Below the pieces are notes generated by a model, which saw only the letters and a list, made by a program, of their open reading frames with translations, did not search any database and had not been told where the DNA came from. Of a stretch of 64,000 nt of DNA, positions 51,544-61,175 are shown one piece after another (the first letter of the stretch is position 1; every line of letters starts with the position of its first letter). Source of the DNA: Hydrogenovibrio sp. JE_KL2 (GTDB lineage: Bacteria; Pseudomonadota; Gammaproteobacteria; Thiomicrospirales; Thiomicrospiraceae); the NCBI RefSeq assembly GCF_009296185.1, contig NZ_WBJR01000007.1, positions 1 through 64,000 of the forward strand, written 5' to 3'. The translations under genes were made by a program, and so were the position numbers.

Positions 51544-53451
51544 ATGGCTCTACTTTTCTTACGCGACATGCAACTCAGCTACGGCACCCAAACTTTACTG
51601 GACCATATCCACTTTCAGATCGAGCCGAATGAGCGCGTCTGTATTGTCGGGCGAAATGGTGAAGGGAAATCCACTCTGTTGAAAGTCATTGAGGGCAGCA
51701 TTGAAGCCGATGACGGCAGTCGTATCGTGCAGGATGGTGTCAAAATCGCCAAGCTACAGCAGGAAGTACCGCATGATATGCATGGCAGCGTGTTTCACAT
51801 CATCTCTCAAGGGCTTGGTGATATTGGCGAACTGATCGAGCAATTCCATCAATTGAGCCATGAGGTAGCTGAAAACTACTCCGACGAAGTGCTGGACAAA
51901 ATGACCAAGGCGCAACAGAAGATTGAAGCTGCCGATGGGTGGGGATTCAGTCAACGTGTCGAAACCGTGATTTCCAAACTTGGCTTGCCTGCCGATGCCG
52001 AATTCTCTTCCCTTTCCGGCGGGATGAAACGCCGCGTGTTACTGGCAAAAGCACTGGTACAAGAGCCGGATATTTTGTTGCTGGACGAGCCGACTAACCA
52101 CTTGGACATTCCGTCCATCCAATGGTTGGAAGATTTTCTGAAAAACCTGAATTGCAGTCTGGTGTTCATCACGCATGACCGTGCTTTCCTGCAAGCGCTG
52201 GCAACACGCATTGTTGAACTTGATCGTGGCAGCCTGAGCAACTGGGAATGTGACTACCAAACCTATCTTCAGCGCAAAGAAGAAAAGATGGAAGCCGCAG
52301 CAAAATCCAATGCCGAATTCGACAAGAAACTGGCTCAAGAAGAAACCTGGATTCGCCAAGGCATCAAAGCACGTCGCACTCGTAATGAAGGGCGTGTGCG
52401 TGCTTTGGAAAAGCTTAGAGAAGAACACAAAGCGCGTCGTAGTGTTCAAGGCAAGGCGCAGTTGCAATCGAATGTTGGCGATAAATCCGGTAAACAAGTT
52501 ATTGAAGTGGAAGCCCTGTCTTTTGCTTGGCCGAACCAGACCGTTGTTCAAGACTTCTCCACCATGGTAATGCGTGGCGATAAAGTCGGGATTATCGGAG
52601 AAAACGGTTGCGGGAAATCGACCCTGCTCAACCTGCTACTGGGCAAACTGGAACCGCAATCCGGCAGTGTCAAATTGGGTACGAATTTGCAAATCGCCTA
52701 CTTCGACCAACATCGTGCGCAACTGGATGAAGAAGCGCCAGTGATTGAAAGCGTGCTGGAAGAATCCGACTATATCGAAATCAACGGGCAACGTAAGCAT
52801 GTCATGGGCTATTTACAGGACTTCCTCTTCTCGCCGGAACGTGCTCGCCAGCCGGTTAAAGCGTTGTCCGGTGGAGAGCGCAACCGCCTATTGTTGGCGC
52901 GCGTATTCGCCAAGCCATCAAACCTGCTGATTCTCGATGAACCGACCAACGACCTTGATGTTGAAACGCTCGAACTACTCGAAGAGTTACTCCTTAACTA
53001 TCAAGGCACCGTGCTCATCGTCAGCCATGACCGTGCTTTCTTGAACTCGGTGGTGACCAGCTCGATTGTTTTCGATGCACCGGGCATCGTCAATGAATAT
53101 GTCGGTGGCTATGATGACTGGTTACGCCAGCGTCCAGAAGGTTTCACAGCATTGCATGCGGCAAATGAAAAATCTACTGCCGATAAGCAAGCAAACAACG
53201 CCAGTCCTGCGGCAACCGACAAACCCAAAACCAAGAAACTCAGCTTTAATGAGCAACGGGAATATGACGCGCTTCCGGGGTTGATTGAATCTTTGGAGCA
53301 GGCATTGGAGCAAGCCGCTGAAAAGATGTCTGAAGCAGACTTTTATCAGCAGGAAGGTTATCAGCAAGTGTTGGACGATATGGCAAAGCACGAAGCGGAG
53401 CTGGAGCAGGCGTTTGAACGCTGGGAAATTTTAGAAGCGAAAATCAATTAA
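51544..53451 (+). CDS. uup: ABC-F ATPase Uup
   Basis: This soluble twin-ATPase of the ABC-F family has 635 residues. ATPase 1 has GRNGEGKST, LSGGMKRRVLLAKAL and LLLDEPTNHLD. ATPase 2 has GENGCGKST, LSGGERNRLLLARVF and LILDEPTNDLD. The inter-domain linker is charged. The C-terminal coiled coil (LSFNEQREYDALPGLIESLE onward) is the DNA-binding tail that marks Uup. Family members act on ribosomes or influence precise excision of transposons. TATAAT at 51483 is a plausible -10 box. Confidence 0.93.
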   Translation: MALLFLRDMQLSYGTQTLLDHIHFQIEPNERVCIVGRNGEGKSTLLKVIEGSIEADDGSRIVQDGVKIAKLQQEVPHDMHGSVFHIISQGLGDIGELIEQFHQLSHEVAENYSDEVLDKMTKAQQKIEAADGWGFSQRVETVISKLGLPADAEFSSLSGGMKRRVLLAKALVQEPDILLLDEPTNHLDIPSIQWLEDFLKNLNCSLVFITHDRAFLQALATRIVELDRGSLSNWECDYQTYLQRKEEKMEAAAKSNAEFDKKLAQEETWIRQGIKARRTRNEGRVRALEKLREEHKARRSVQGKAQLQSNVGDKSGKQVIEVEALSFAWPNQTVVQDFSTMVMRGDKVGIIGENGCGKSTLLNLLLGKLEPQSGSVKLGTNLQIAYFDQHRAQLDEEAPVIESVLEESDYIEINGQRKHVMGYLQDFLFSPERARQPVKALSGGERNRLLLARVFAKPSNLLILDEPTNDLDVETLELLEELLLNYQGTVLIVSHDRAFLNSVVTSSIVFDAPGIVNEYVGGYDDWLRQRPEGFTALHAANEKSTADKQANNASPAATDKPKTKKLSFNEQREYDALPGLIESLEQALEQAAEKMSEADFYQQEGYQQVLDDMAKHEAELEQAFERWEILEAKIN

Positions 53452-53468
53452 TCGAGCGATTGTATCGA

Positions 53469-53951
53469 CTAGCGACTCAACTTAGCAGCTGCCTCTGCTT
53501 TATTTGCCATGGGGCGCTGCTTGCCTTTCCAGCGGTTCAGTAATTTCAACAGTCTATACAGTGCATCTTCGGACACAGGTTGTTGAAGCATGAAACGCAC
53601 CTGTTTCTTATTGAGCATGGCTTGCGCGTCATCGATATGTTGCGGCTCGTACATCAAGCCAATCGGTGTTTCGAGAATACTCGGATTGTCATGGGTGACA
53701 GCCATCCACTCGGCTTCAGCGGTTTTGGCTAAATTAAAGTCAATCAATATTGTCAGATAAATCCGATGTGTCGTGTAGTGACGTCGTTTGATTTCGACGG
53801 TCACCTCTTCCGGCGTCGAGAAAAGTGCGATTTCCAGACCAAACGATGCCAACATAGCTTTCATTTGCTGCGCGCGAGTTGCATCCGGTTCACAAATCGC
53901 AATTTTTCGACCCTGAATCCAAGACAATTTATCCAAAACTGACCTCCTCAT
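53469..53951 (-). CDS. Receiver-like domain protein
   Basis: This 160-residue protein resembles a CheY-type receiver fold. It has a first strand KIAICEPDATRAQQMKAML, a central YLTILIDFNLA where the phospho-acceptor Asp would be, a later VRFMLQQPVSEDALYRLL corresponding to the K-P segment, and a basic tail. The first acidic pair is only partly kept (ICEPD), and the Lys of the last motif is replaced by Gln (QQP for KP), so phosphorylation is uncertain. There is no output domain. It faces uup convergently with a 17-bp gap. Confidence 0.6.
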   Translation of the reverse strand: MRRSVLDKLSWIQGRKIAICEPDATRAQQMKAMLASFGLEIALFSTPEEVTVEIKRRHYTTHRIYLTILIDFNLAKTAEAEWMAVTHDNPSILETPIGLMYEPQHIDDAQAMLNKKQVRFMLQQPVSEDALYRLLKLLNRWKGKQRPMANKAEAAAKLSR

Positions 53952-54200
53952 GACCGCATAACGGCCGACTTCTTTCTTGTTTTTTCTCTATTATGCTAGA
54001 GCTGGCGCAGGATTCCCAGCCTCTCTATAAAAATCTAACAGAAAATTGCCGCTTTTCTTTACTGCAAAGTGTGTTTTTTGGCTATACTATTTCGTCACAA
54101 TTATCATTTACAACACATAAAAATGCTGTCGTTTTTTTCATAAAACTAAACAGATACGTTGTTCATTTAAACACAGGAAAATATCACGGGAACAGGTTAT

Positions 54201-55334
54201 ATGAGCTGTAAAGATCAACATTCTTACTCAACTTTTTGTCGTTCATCCAATAACGCATTGAAAGAGCCGATGTTCTTCGGACAAAACGTCAATGTTGCTC
54301 GTTATGACCAGCAGAAACACCCTATTTTTGAAAAGCTGATTGAAAAGCAATTGAGCTTTTTCTGGCGCCCAGAAGAAATCGACTTATCTTCAGACCGCGG
54401 TGAATATGCGGATTTGCCAGAACATGAAAAACATATTTTCATCAGCAACCTGAAATACCAAACCCTTTTGGATTCGGTTCAAGGTCGTTCGCCAAACGTC
54501 GCACTTTTGCCTTTGGTGTCTATCCCAGAACTGGAAACCTGGATTGAGACTTGGTCTTTCTCAGAGACGATTCACAGTCGCTCTTATACACACATCATCC
54601 GCAATATCGTTTCCAATCCTTCATTGATTTTCGACGACATCGTTACCAATGAAGAAATCGTCAAGCGTGCTGTCACCGTTACCGAGTATTACGACGAGTT
54701 GATCGCCCTGACCAACAAGATGTATGCAGAAGAAATCGACATTGAAAAAGACGATGCGTTCCGTAAGAAAGTCAAGACGGCACTTTATCTGACGATCGTG
54801 TCGGTGAACGTACTGGAAGCCATTCGTTTCTATGTGTCTTTCGCTTGCAGCTTCTCTTTCGCAGAACGTTCGTTGATGGAAGGTAATGCCAAAGTCATCA
54901 AGTTGATTGCCCGCGATGAAGCACTGCATCTGTCCGGCACACAACACATGATCAACCTGCTGAAAGAAGGCAAGGATGATCCTGAAATGGTCGATATTGC
55001 CAAAGAGCAGGAAGAAATGGTTTACCAAATTTTCCGTGAAGCGGCTGAGCAAGAAAAACAATGGGCGGAATATTTGTTCAAAGACGGTTCAATGATCGGT
55101 TTGAATGCCAGCATATTGAAAGACTACGTTGAGTACATCACCAATATCCGTATCAAAGCTTTGAAGCTTGAACCTATTTTCCCGAACAAGAGTAACCCGC
55201 TACCTTGGATGAACAACTGGTTGGTGAGTGACAACGTTCAGGTTGCGCCTCAAGAGTCGGAAATCAGTTCTTACTTGGTGGGTCAGGTTGACTCCAAAGT
55301 CGAGAAAGACGACTTCAACGATTTCGCTTTATAA
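54201..55334 (+). CDS. nrdB: Class Ia ribonucleotide reductase beta subunit
   Basis: This is the radical-generating small subunit for dNTP synthesis, 377 residues, closely similar to E. coli NrdB through [20 protein letters not shown]. The radical Tyr is in [15 protein letters not shown]. Iron ligands lie in [23 protein letters not shown] and [13 protein letters not shown]. The C-terminus ([20 protein letters not shown]) is the alpha-docking tail. The alpha subunit gene is not adjacent, which is unusual; it must be elsewhere. AGGTTAT precedes the ATG. I see no clear NrdR box in the 249-bp upstream gap. Confidence 0.95.
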   Translation: MSCKDQHSYSTFCRSSNNALKEPMFFGQNVNVARYDQQKHPIFEKLIEKQLSFFWRPEEIDLSSDRGEYADLPEHEKHIFISNLKYQTLLDSVQGRSPNVALLPLVSIPELETWIETWSFSETIHSRSYTHIIRNIVSNPSLIFDDIVTNEEIVKRAVTVTEYYDELIALTNKMYAEEIDIEKDDAFRKKVKTALYLTIVSVNVLEAIRFYVSFACSFSFAERSLMEGNAKVIKLIARDEALHLSGTQHMINLLKEGKDDPEMVDIAKEQEEMVYQIFREAAEQEKQWAEYLFKDGSMIGLNASILKDYVEYITNIRIKALKLEPIFPNKSNPLPWMNNWLVSDNVQVAPQESEISSYLVGQVDSKVEKDDFNDFAL

Positions 55335-55348
55335 ATCTTTTAGACAAG

Positions 55349-55402
55349 CCCCCCAACCTGGCAGATTTTCCTGAAAAATATTCAAAATCTACCAGGTTGG
55401 GG
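55349..55402. repeat. Family B inverted pair (C6/G4)
   Basis: A C6-AACCTGGCAGATTTT arm faces AAAATCTACCAGGTTGGGG around a 14-nt loop. It lies 15 bp after the nrdB stop, in the convergent junction with the anti-sigma gene. Confidence 0.92.
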
Positions 55403-55451
55403 TATCCCCGCCTTCACACTCTTAAACCTGCTTAGAGCAACTTAGCTCAAA

Positions 55452-56255
55452 TCAGCCAAAACTTACCGACTTAAAGAAATGCATTTGCGCCATCGCCAAT
55501 TGCTTATCGGTCGCCCCCACAATCGCAACCACAGCACCTCTTACGGGAATAATCTGACCTTTCAGTCCATCCTGCACAAAGGTATACATGCCGTTCAATT
55601 GCCGATGCGGCAAGACAATAATCGTTACAGGGCCTTCTTCTTCCTGTAGAACGATATGTAGCCCTTTTTGGCCATCCACCTCGCAGTCGCCGGCATAACT
55701 CATGAAATCAATCGGCTTATGCAAGGTTGCGCCAACATATTTGAAAATGCGTTGTAGCTCTTTCGGCGTTGGTTCTGGTGCATTCTTCGTCATGATTGCC
55801 GGTTCTTCTTTTGCGTGTGCAACAATGTGCTGCAACACCGCATTTTCCATTTCAACAGCATCGCCCTGCAATGCAGAAGCGTTTTGACTGGAATGGTAAT
55901 CATAAAAAGACAAGCCAATCGCCAATACCATAATGGACGCCGCCATCGCGCTCCATCTGGAAAAGTCCGCCAAGTTTAAGAATCGCGTCTTGGGTGTTTT
56001 TGCCAATGTTGCTGTTGAACCTGCCGCTTCAAAACTGTTTTTGATGAGAATACGCTCATGCAACCCTTCCGGTGCCGGAACATCCAATACCTGTTCCAGA
56101 CGCTCTTCAAACTGTTTGGCTTGTTTCACCAATTCGACCTTTTGAGGATGCTGCTCAAGGTAGGCTTTCATTTCATCGTCCAATTCACTTGGCGATTGCC
56201 ATAGGCGCTGTTGGAAGCTGATGTCATCTAGACGAATATCATCGAATGATTTCAT
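55452..56255 (-). CDS. DUF3379-type anti-sigma factor candidate
   Basis: This 267-residue protein has a cytoplasmic N-terminal part (about residues 1-95), a transmembrane helix (WSAMAASIMVLAIGLSFY), and a periplasmic domain with PIDFMSYAGDCEVDGQKGLH and a C-terminal VAIVGATDKQLAMAQM. This matches DUF3379 proteins that neighbour ECF sigma genes. The gene overlaps the sigma gene by 4 bp, so the two are translationally coupled. The role as anti-sigma factor is inferred from layout; the signal sensed is unknown. Confidence 0.75.
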   Translation of the reverse strand: MKSFDDIRLDDISFQQRLWQSPSELDDEMKAYLEQHPQKVELVKQAKQFEERLEQVLDVPAPEGLHERILIKNSFEAAGSTATLAKTPKTRFLNLADFSRWSAMAASIMVLAIGLSFYDYHSSQNASALQGDAVEMENAVLQHIVAHAKEEPAIMTKNAPEPTPKELQRIFKYVGATLHKPIDFMSYAGDCEVDGQKGLHIVLQEEEGPVTIIVLPHRQLNGMYTFVQDGLKGQIIPVRGAVVAIVGATDKQLAMAQMHFFKSVSFG

Positions 56256-56773
56256 AGACTGCCTCCTTTCATTTGCGCTTTTCCGGGGACATCGGTCATC
56301 AACTTTTTCAACTGCTGACGAGCACGGAAAAGTCGGGTATTGACGGTTGCCAACTTCAAGTCGAGTTGTTCGGCGATTTCATCACCGGAAAAGCCCCAAA
56401 TCACTTGCATCAATAAAGGCTCTTTAAATTCGTTATCCAGTTTCATAATGGCATGGTAAAGTTGTTGCTGCGCCAGTTGTTCAGCCGGTTCGTGGCTTGG
56501 GTCGTCGGCCACCAAAGCCTCTTCTATCTCCAACCATTCCGGTGTTTTCTTCTCGAAACGTCTTGCATTTTCTCTTCGTAAAATCGTCATCAGCCAAGCT
56601 TTGGCGGCTTTCTCGTCCTGCAAATGGTCAATCGACTTCCAAGCACGCGCAAAGGTCTCTTGCACCAGGTCTTCGGCAATTTGCTTGTCTTTTGCCAACC
56701 AGAAAGCCACCCGATACAGGTCGCTGGCATAGGCTCTGACTAATTTTTCAAAAAAGGGGTGGGCTTTTTTCAA
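56252..56773 (-). CDS. ECF-type RNA polymerase sigma factor
   Basis: This 173-residue sigma-70-family protein has only regions 2 and 4. Region 2 reads LYRVAFWLAKDKQIAEDLVQETFARAWKSI. Region 4 has the helix-turn-helix FKEPLLMQVIWGFSGDEIAEQLDLKLATVNTRLFRARQ, shown here only by its ends: FKEPLLMQ and TVNTRLFRARQ. It is likely held inactive by the membrane protein encoded next. Target promoters cannot be named. Confidence 0.92.
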   Translation of the reverse strand: MKKAHPFFEKLVRAYASDLYRVAFWLAKDKQIAEDLVQETFARAWKSIDHLQDEKAAKAWLMTILRRENARRFEKKTPEWLEIEEALVADDPSHEPAEQLAQQQLYHAIMKLDNEFKEPLLMQVIWGFSGDEIAEQLDLKLATVNTRLFRARQQLKKLMTDVPGKAQMKGGSL

Positions 56774-56829
56774 GTTTCGTGTCTCTAGCTTTTTGAACAG
56801 AGTATTGTTCTTTTGTTATTAGACCTGCT

Positions 56830-57681
56830 TTAAGTTGGATTTCTTTCAAACTTTTCTTTCAAGAGTGCTCTTTGCGCAAGATTTAACTCATAAACCGCTG
56901 AGGCCCCTAAAATTACAGTCATCCAAACCACATACATCCAAAGCAAAAACAGCGGTACCGCAGCGAATGCTCCATAGATCAAATCATAGCTTGGGAACCA
57001 CTGAACATAGAACACGAATGCCTGTTTGAGCACTTCCAACAGAAACGAGACGATAAGTGCGCCAATGAACGAGGCTTGCCACGCGACCTTGGCGACAGGT
57101 ACATAGTGAAACAGGAACCAGAAGCCCAGCACATTCATCAATATTGGCAGATTGAACAACCAAACTGAGTTGGCTATCTGAGGAGAAATACCACCCAATG
57201 CTGGTAAAACCGATGTCATGGTAAAACTTATCACCAACAACAGTGGACCGACAAGCGCGATACTCAAATAGCTCAGCAGGCTAATCCACAATCTACGTTG
57301 TGTATTCTTGTCCCACATGGCGTTGATTTTGTTATCAATCGACCACAACATCAATAGAAAGGTGATGAAAATAAATAGGATGCCCACGCCCTTCAAATGG
57401 CTGGCATGAGAAGAAAATTCGAGCAGATATTGTTCGACCATGGGCGAGCTGCTCGGTAGCAAATGTGCCAGCAGTTGGTTAACAATATCCGCCGAACGAT
57501 TTTTGAAATAATCGGTAACCGAGAGCACGCTGATAATCACCCCGAGAAAGGGAACAACGCCTACCAGAGAGGTGTAAGACAACACGGTTACGGCATCCAA
57601 TCCATCCTTGTTTATGAAGTTATGGAAAGTGCGTATCCAAAATCGGCCACGAAACAACTGAAATACCAACAAACTCTTCAT
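56830..57681 (-). CDS. YihY/BrkB-family inner-membrane protein
   Basis: This 283-residue protein has about six membrane helices. Family motifs are DAVTVLSYTSLVGVVPFLGV near the N-terminus, the FFKNR-like SVTDYFKNRSADIV, and the C-terminal FPSYDLIYGAFAAVPLFLLW, YGAFA being diagnostic. The old label ribonuclease BN is wrong for this family; the function is unknown. The N-terminal cytoplasmic helix FHNFINKDGLDA is normal. Confidence 0.87.
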   Translation of the reverse strand: MKSLLVFQLFRGRFWIRTFHNFINKDGLDAVTVLSYTSLVGVVPFLGVIISVLSVTDYFKNRSADIVNQLLAHLLPSSSPMVEQYLLEFSSHASHLKGVGILFIFITFLLMLWSIDNKINAMWDKNTQRRLWISLLSYLSIALVGPLLLVISFTMTSVLPALGGISPQIANSVWLFNLPILMNVLGFWFLFHYVPVAKVAWQASFIGALIVSFLLEVLKQAFVFYVQWFPSYDLIYGAFAAVPLFLLWMYVVWMTVILGASAVYELNLAQRALLKEKFERNPT

Positions 57682-57802
57682 TTATCCAAACGCCTCAAAA
57701 TCACCTAAGCACTTATTTTTTAAATAAAAAACTATGCCTAACATTTACACATGTCACCATTAATTTTTTTAAATTGCTAAGGTCATTTCATTCTATCAAA
57801 AT

Positions 57803-60166
57803 ATGCGCATGAATAAGTCTTCCAACACTTTTGTTAATTTTCTGGTTATCGGCTACGCTTTAGTCATCATCTTGGTGGCATTGTCCGCAGGCATTTTCTT
57901 TAACTACGAACAGAAAATTTCCAAATCCTTCAAAACCTATACTCAGAACATCGATTTTCAGGAAAACATTGATGCGTTGTTCAATGCGTCTTCACAACGC
58001 AGTATTCAAATGGTTCGCATGCTGAATGCAAAGGATGCTTTTGAAGTGGACGACCTTCAGATGAAAATGAACCACTACGAACATATCATCGTCACCGTAC
58101 TGCAAGGGCTGGAAAAGTTCGCTGATAAAAAACAGCTTGAACTCCTCTCTTCTGCCCGAAAAATCATGGGGCAAAACCAAATCTATCAAAATCAAGTTTA
58201 TAACCTTTTGATGGATGACAAAAAAGAAGCCGCACTCAAGCAACTGGTAGACGTCACCTTGCCGAAGCTGCGCAATGTGCAGGACATTTTGACTAAGCTA
58301 CAATCAGACTATAAACGCCATGCTGACAACTCCAGAAAAGAGTATGCGGAGTTGATCTCTGAAATGCGCAATATGATCTTGTCGGTGGCACTGCCGATTA
58401 TCCTAAGTTTATTGGGCATAGCACTTCTAACCATTCGTAAATTGAAACGCTTTGCCAACTCTCAACAGGAGTTGCTGGAAAATCTTGAAACCATCGTCCA
58501 TAACCGGACCAGAGAGTTGTTGCTTGATAGACAGTTGATGCACAACCTGAACGAAGCCATCGGGATTTTCAGCCAAGACAACCACTTACTGATTACCAAC
58601 AAAAAACTCTCCAAGCTATTGGAGTTTTTTGCCATTCCCTCAGAGCAAACCATTTGGACGATATTGACTACGCTGTTTGAAGATTTGGATTTAAAAGACA
58701 TTCAACACCAATTGCTCAACCATCACGGTTGGCGAGGCGAAGGAAAAATCAGTGCTAGCGAGCGTCAAGTGATGATGATCGACATTTCCAGCATTCAAGA
58801 CCCCAGTTTGCCGGAGCCTTATTTTTCAATCATCCTGACGGACATTACCGAGCTGAAAAACATACACAACCAGCTTGAGTTCACCGCCAATTATGATGCC
58901 GTCACGCAACTGCCGAACCGTTTTAGCTTCAATAAAAAAGTGCAAAAAACCATTGAAGAGGCTCCTGACCAGACATTCCACCTTTTCTATATGGATTTGG
59001 ATGACTTCAAATGGGTGAATGACCATCTGGGACATGCCGCGGGTGACGAATTCCTAAAAGAGGTCGGACAGGCCTTTAAAAACACTTTGCCGCCAAATCA
59101 GTTCCTCGCACGAATTGGTGGAGATGAGTTTGCGATACTCATCGATCGCCCAATGGATACCTACCAATTGGAGCGTATGGCCACCAATCTGCTTAACAAC
59201 CTGAAAAACGTCAACAAAGGTCATCATGTGGAACATGAGATTGGCTGTAGTATCGGTGTCGCCAACTATCCTACCCATGGCTACACAGCCGAGACTTTAT
59301 TGAAAAGTGCTGATTTTGCGATGTATCAGGCGAAAAAAGGCGGTCGCAACCGTTATTGTCTGTTCTCTCACCAGCTCAATGAAGAGCTGCGCTACCTGCA
59401 TGAGCTGGAACAAAACCTGAGAGCGGCGGTCAAAGAGAAAAGCTTTGAGCTGCATTACCAACCACAATATAGTCTGCACTCGTTGAAACTGGTGGGCGCG
59501 GAAGCGCTGATTCGCTGGCCGTTGGAAAATCGTCAGATTCCACCAGACGAGTTCATCCCGCTTGCTGAAAAATTTGGTCTAATTAACGAGATTGGAGAAT
59601 TTGTTTTCGAAACCGCAATCAAACAACTTTCGAGCTGGAATGATTGTCCGACGCCACTGCCGAGAATGGCGATTAACGCTTCTTCCATCCAATTACTCGC
59701 CGGAAATTTTGGGGCTTTTGTCGAAGAACTGCTATCACGAAACAAACTGAGTGCTAATAGAGTGGATATTGAAGTCACTGAGTCCGTCATGATGAAAAAC
59801 ATTGAGAAAAATGACTCTCCTGACTCTACCTGCTTGAGTCTATTACAGGAAAAGGGATTAGAAATTTCCATTGACGACTTCGGAACGGGCTATTCATCCC
59901 TTTCTTATATCAAGCACTTGAATATCGATCGTATCAAGATTGATAAAAGCTTTATCGATGACCTTGAGTTTAACCGCGAGGCTCGTTCAATTGTTAAAGC
60001 CATTATCAAAATGGGGCATAGTTTGGGACTGAAAGTGCTCGCTGAAGGGATTGAAACGCCTAACCAGCTAGATATACTCAAGCAGCTTGATTGCGATGAG
60101 GGACAAGGTTTCTTATTCAGCAAGCCAATCAATGCTGAAAAATTTAGAATTAAATGTCTTTCTTAG
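57803..60166 (+). CDS. GGDEF-EAL membrane protein for cyclic di-GMP turnover
   Basis: This 787-residue protein has a transmembrane helix near residues 11-35, a helical sensor (about 36-195), a second membrane helix (SVALPIILSLLGIALLTI), a PAS-like region, then GGDEF and EAL. The GGDEF box is intact (LARIGGDEFAILID), but the upstream I-site Arg-x-x-Asp is absent. EAL residues are complete: GAEALIRW, AINASSIQL, DIEVTESV, IDDFGTGYSS, RIKIDKSF and AEGIETP. It could make or degrade the messenger; the complete EAL set suggests at least phosphodiesterase activity. ATG at 57809 is an alternative start. Confidence 0.92.
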   Translation: MRMNKSSNTFVNFLVIGYALVIILVALSAGIFFNYEQKISKSFKTYTQNIDFQENIDALFNASSQRSIQMVRMLNAKDAFEVDDLQMKMNHYEHIIVTVLQGLEKFADKKQLELLSSARKIMGQNQIYQNQVYNLLMDDKKEAALKQLVDVTLPKLRNVQDILTKLQSDYKRHADNSRKEYAELISEMRNMILSVALPIILSLLGIALLTIRKLKRFANSQQELLENLETIVHNRTRELLLDRQLMHNLNEAIGIFSQDNHLLITNKKLSKLLEFFAIPSEQTIWTILTTLFEDLDLKDIQHQLLNHHGWRGEGKISASERQVMMIDISSIQDPSLPEPYFSIILTDITELKNIHNQLEFTANYDAVTQLPNRFSFNKKVQKTIEEAPDQTFHLFYMDLDDFKWVNDHLGHAAGDEFLKEVGQAFKNTLPPNQFLARIGGDEFAILIDRPMDTYQLERMATNLLNNLKNVNKGHHVEHEIGCSIGVANYPTHGYTAETLLKSADFAMYQAKKGGRNRYCLFSHQLNEELRYLHELEQNLRAAVKEKSFELHYQPQYSLHSLKLVGAEALIRWPLENRQIPPDEFIPLAEKFGLINEIGEFVFETAIKQLSSWNDCPTPLPRMAINASSIQLLAGNFGAFVEELLSRNKLSANRVDIEVTESVMMKNIEKNDSPDSTCLSLLQEKGLEISIDDFGTGYSSLSYIKHLNIDRIKIDKSFIDDLEFNREARSIVKAIIKMGHSLGLKVLAEGIETPNQLDILKQLDCDEGQGFLFSKPINAEKFRIKCLS

Positions 60167-60221
60167 CTCTGGCATAATATCAGAAAAACTTTATTTTCTA
60201 TCTTCCGAGCACAATCCATAC

Positions 60222-61172
60222 ATGCCTGATGTGTTACGTTTTTTCGTCGCGCTTTGCCTTGTTAGCTGTTTTCCCTCTATCTTGTATGCGGAAACCAACA
60301 TTTCTGATGCCATTCGGAAGAACTTAGCGACCTCAACAGGCATTATTACTTTTTTGACCAGCCAAGAGTCGGTATCTGCTGGAACATACGCGGTTGAAAA
60401 GACAACTCAGGACAGCCCTTCATCATCATTTTCGACATTTAAACTCCCTTATCGTAAAAGCTATCCTATGCACGATGACGGTTCTAGATGGTCTATGCTG
60501 TTAGGCTATGGACGTTTTGACATGAACCAGAAATTCGAGGTAAATGATGGTCGAGCTGATTCATCCTGGGATGCCAATGCCCTCAGTGCAGGAGTTGGTT
60601 ACTCTAGGAAGCTTAATTCTGATGTGCGTTGGTTCTCTACGCTGGAGCTGGCATACAGTCAAATCTACCATGATTACAACGTGCCTACGACAACGTCAGG
60701 AGCACCTAAAATCGGATACGTCACTTTCGATTGGCGAACCAACGCTTTATCGCTGATTCCTGCAATTGGGTTACGCTTTCCTATCTTGCCGAAACAAACA
60801 TCATGGCAGTTTGAAACCAAAGCGGTTTACCTCTTTACAACCAGTGTATTTGCTTCGCGAACTGAAGAAGTCTCTGCAAAGTCTACGCTATGGGTCAACA
60901 AGATTGATTTTGGTGAGCCTTTGACAGTTTCCATGGATACCTGGGGAGTTGCCATTAACCCGCAGTTCAAGAGAACTGATGCTTATGGCAGAGTGCATGA
61001 CGCTCTGGCGACAGAGTATTGGTACGAGGCCAATCTTAACTTTCGTTTAAAATCTTATGAAGACAAATGGTGGAACAATCTTTCATATGGCTTCAGTTAC
61101 TTGCAAGGCAAACACTTCCGAGGCGGACAATTGAGTATCAACTTCAACCTTGAACAATTTAATTTCAAGTAA
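60222..61172 (+). CDS. Outer-membrane beta-barrel protein
   Basis: From ATG at 60222 the product has 316 residues and a signal peptide (DVLRFFVALCLVSCFPSILYA, shown by its ends DVLRFF and SILYA), cleaved before ETNIS. The mature part alternates hydrophobic strands and turns (WSMLLGYGRFDMNQKF, WFSTLELAYSQIYHDY, WQFETKAVYLFTTS, LNFRLKSYEDKWW, QLSINFNLEQFNFK), typical of a barrel of about 12 strands. An upstream start at 60087 would overlap the GGDEF-EAL gene and is not needed. Function unknown; perhaps co-transcribed with the gene before it. Confidence 0.72.
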   Translation: MPDVLRFFVALCLVSCFPSILYAETNISDAIRKNLATSTGIITFLTSQESVSAGTYAVEKTTQDSPSSSFSTFKLPYRKSYPMHDDGSRWSMLLGYGRFDMNQKFEVNDGRADSSWDANALSAGVGYSRKLNSDVRWFSTLELAYSQIYHDYNVPTTTSGAPKIGYVTFDWRTNALSLIPAIGLRFPILPKQTSWQFETKAVYLFTTSVFASRTEEVSAKSTLWVNKIDFGEPLTVSMDTWGVAINPQFKRTDAYGRVHDALATEYWYEANLNFRLKSYEDKWWNNLSYGFSYLQGKHFRGGQLSINFNLEQFNFK

Positions 61173-61175
61173 CCT

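Noticed and set aside
53952-54200. NrdR boxes upstream of nrdB
   Set aside because: No convincing pair of NrdR-type sites; only a weak TATACT -10 candidate near 54083.
60087-60221. Upstream start of the second barrel protein
   Set aside because: It overlaps the GGDEF-EAL coding end and adds 45 residues before a good signal peptide.
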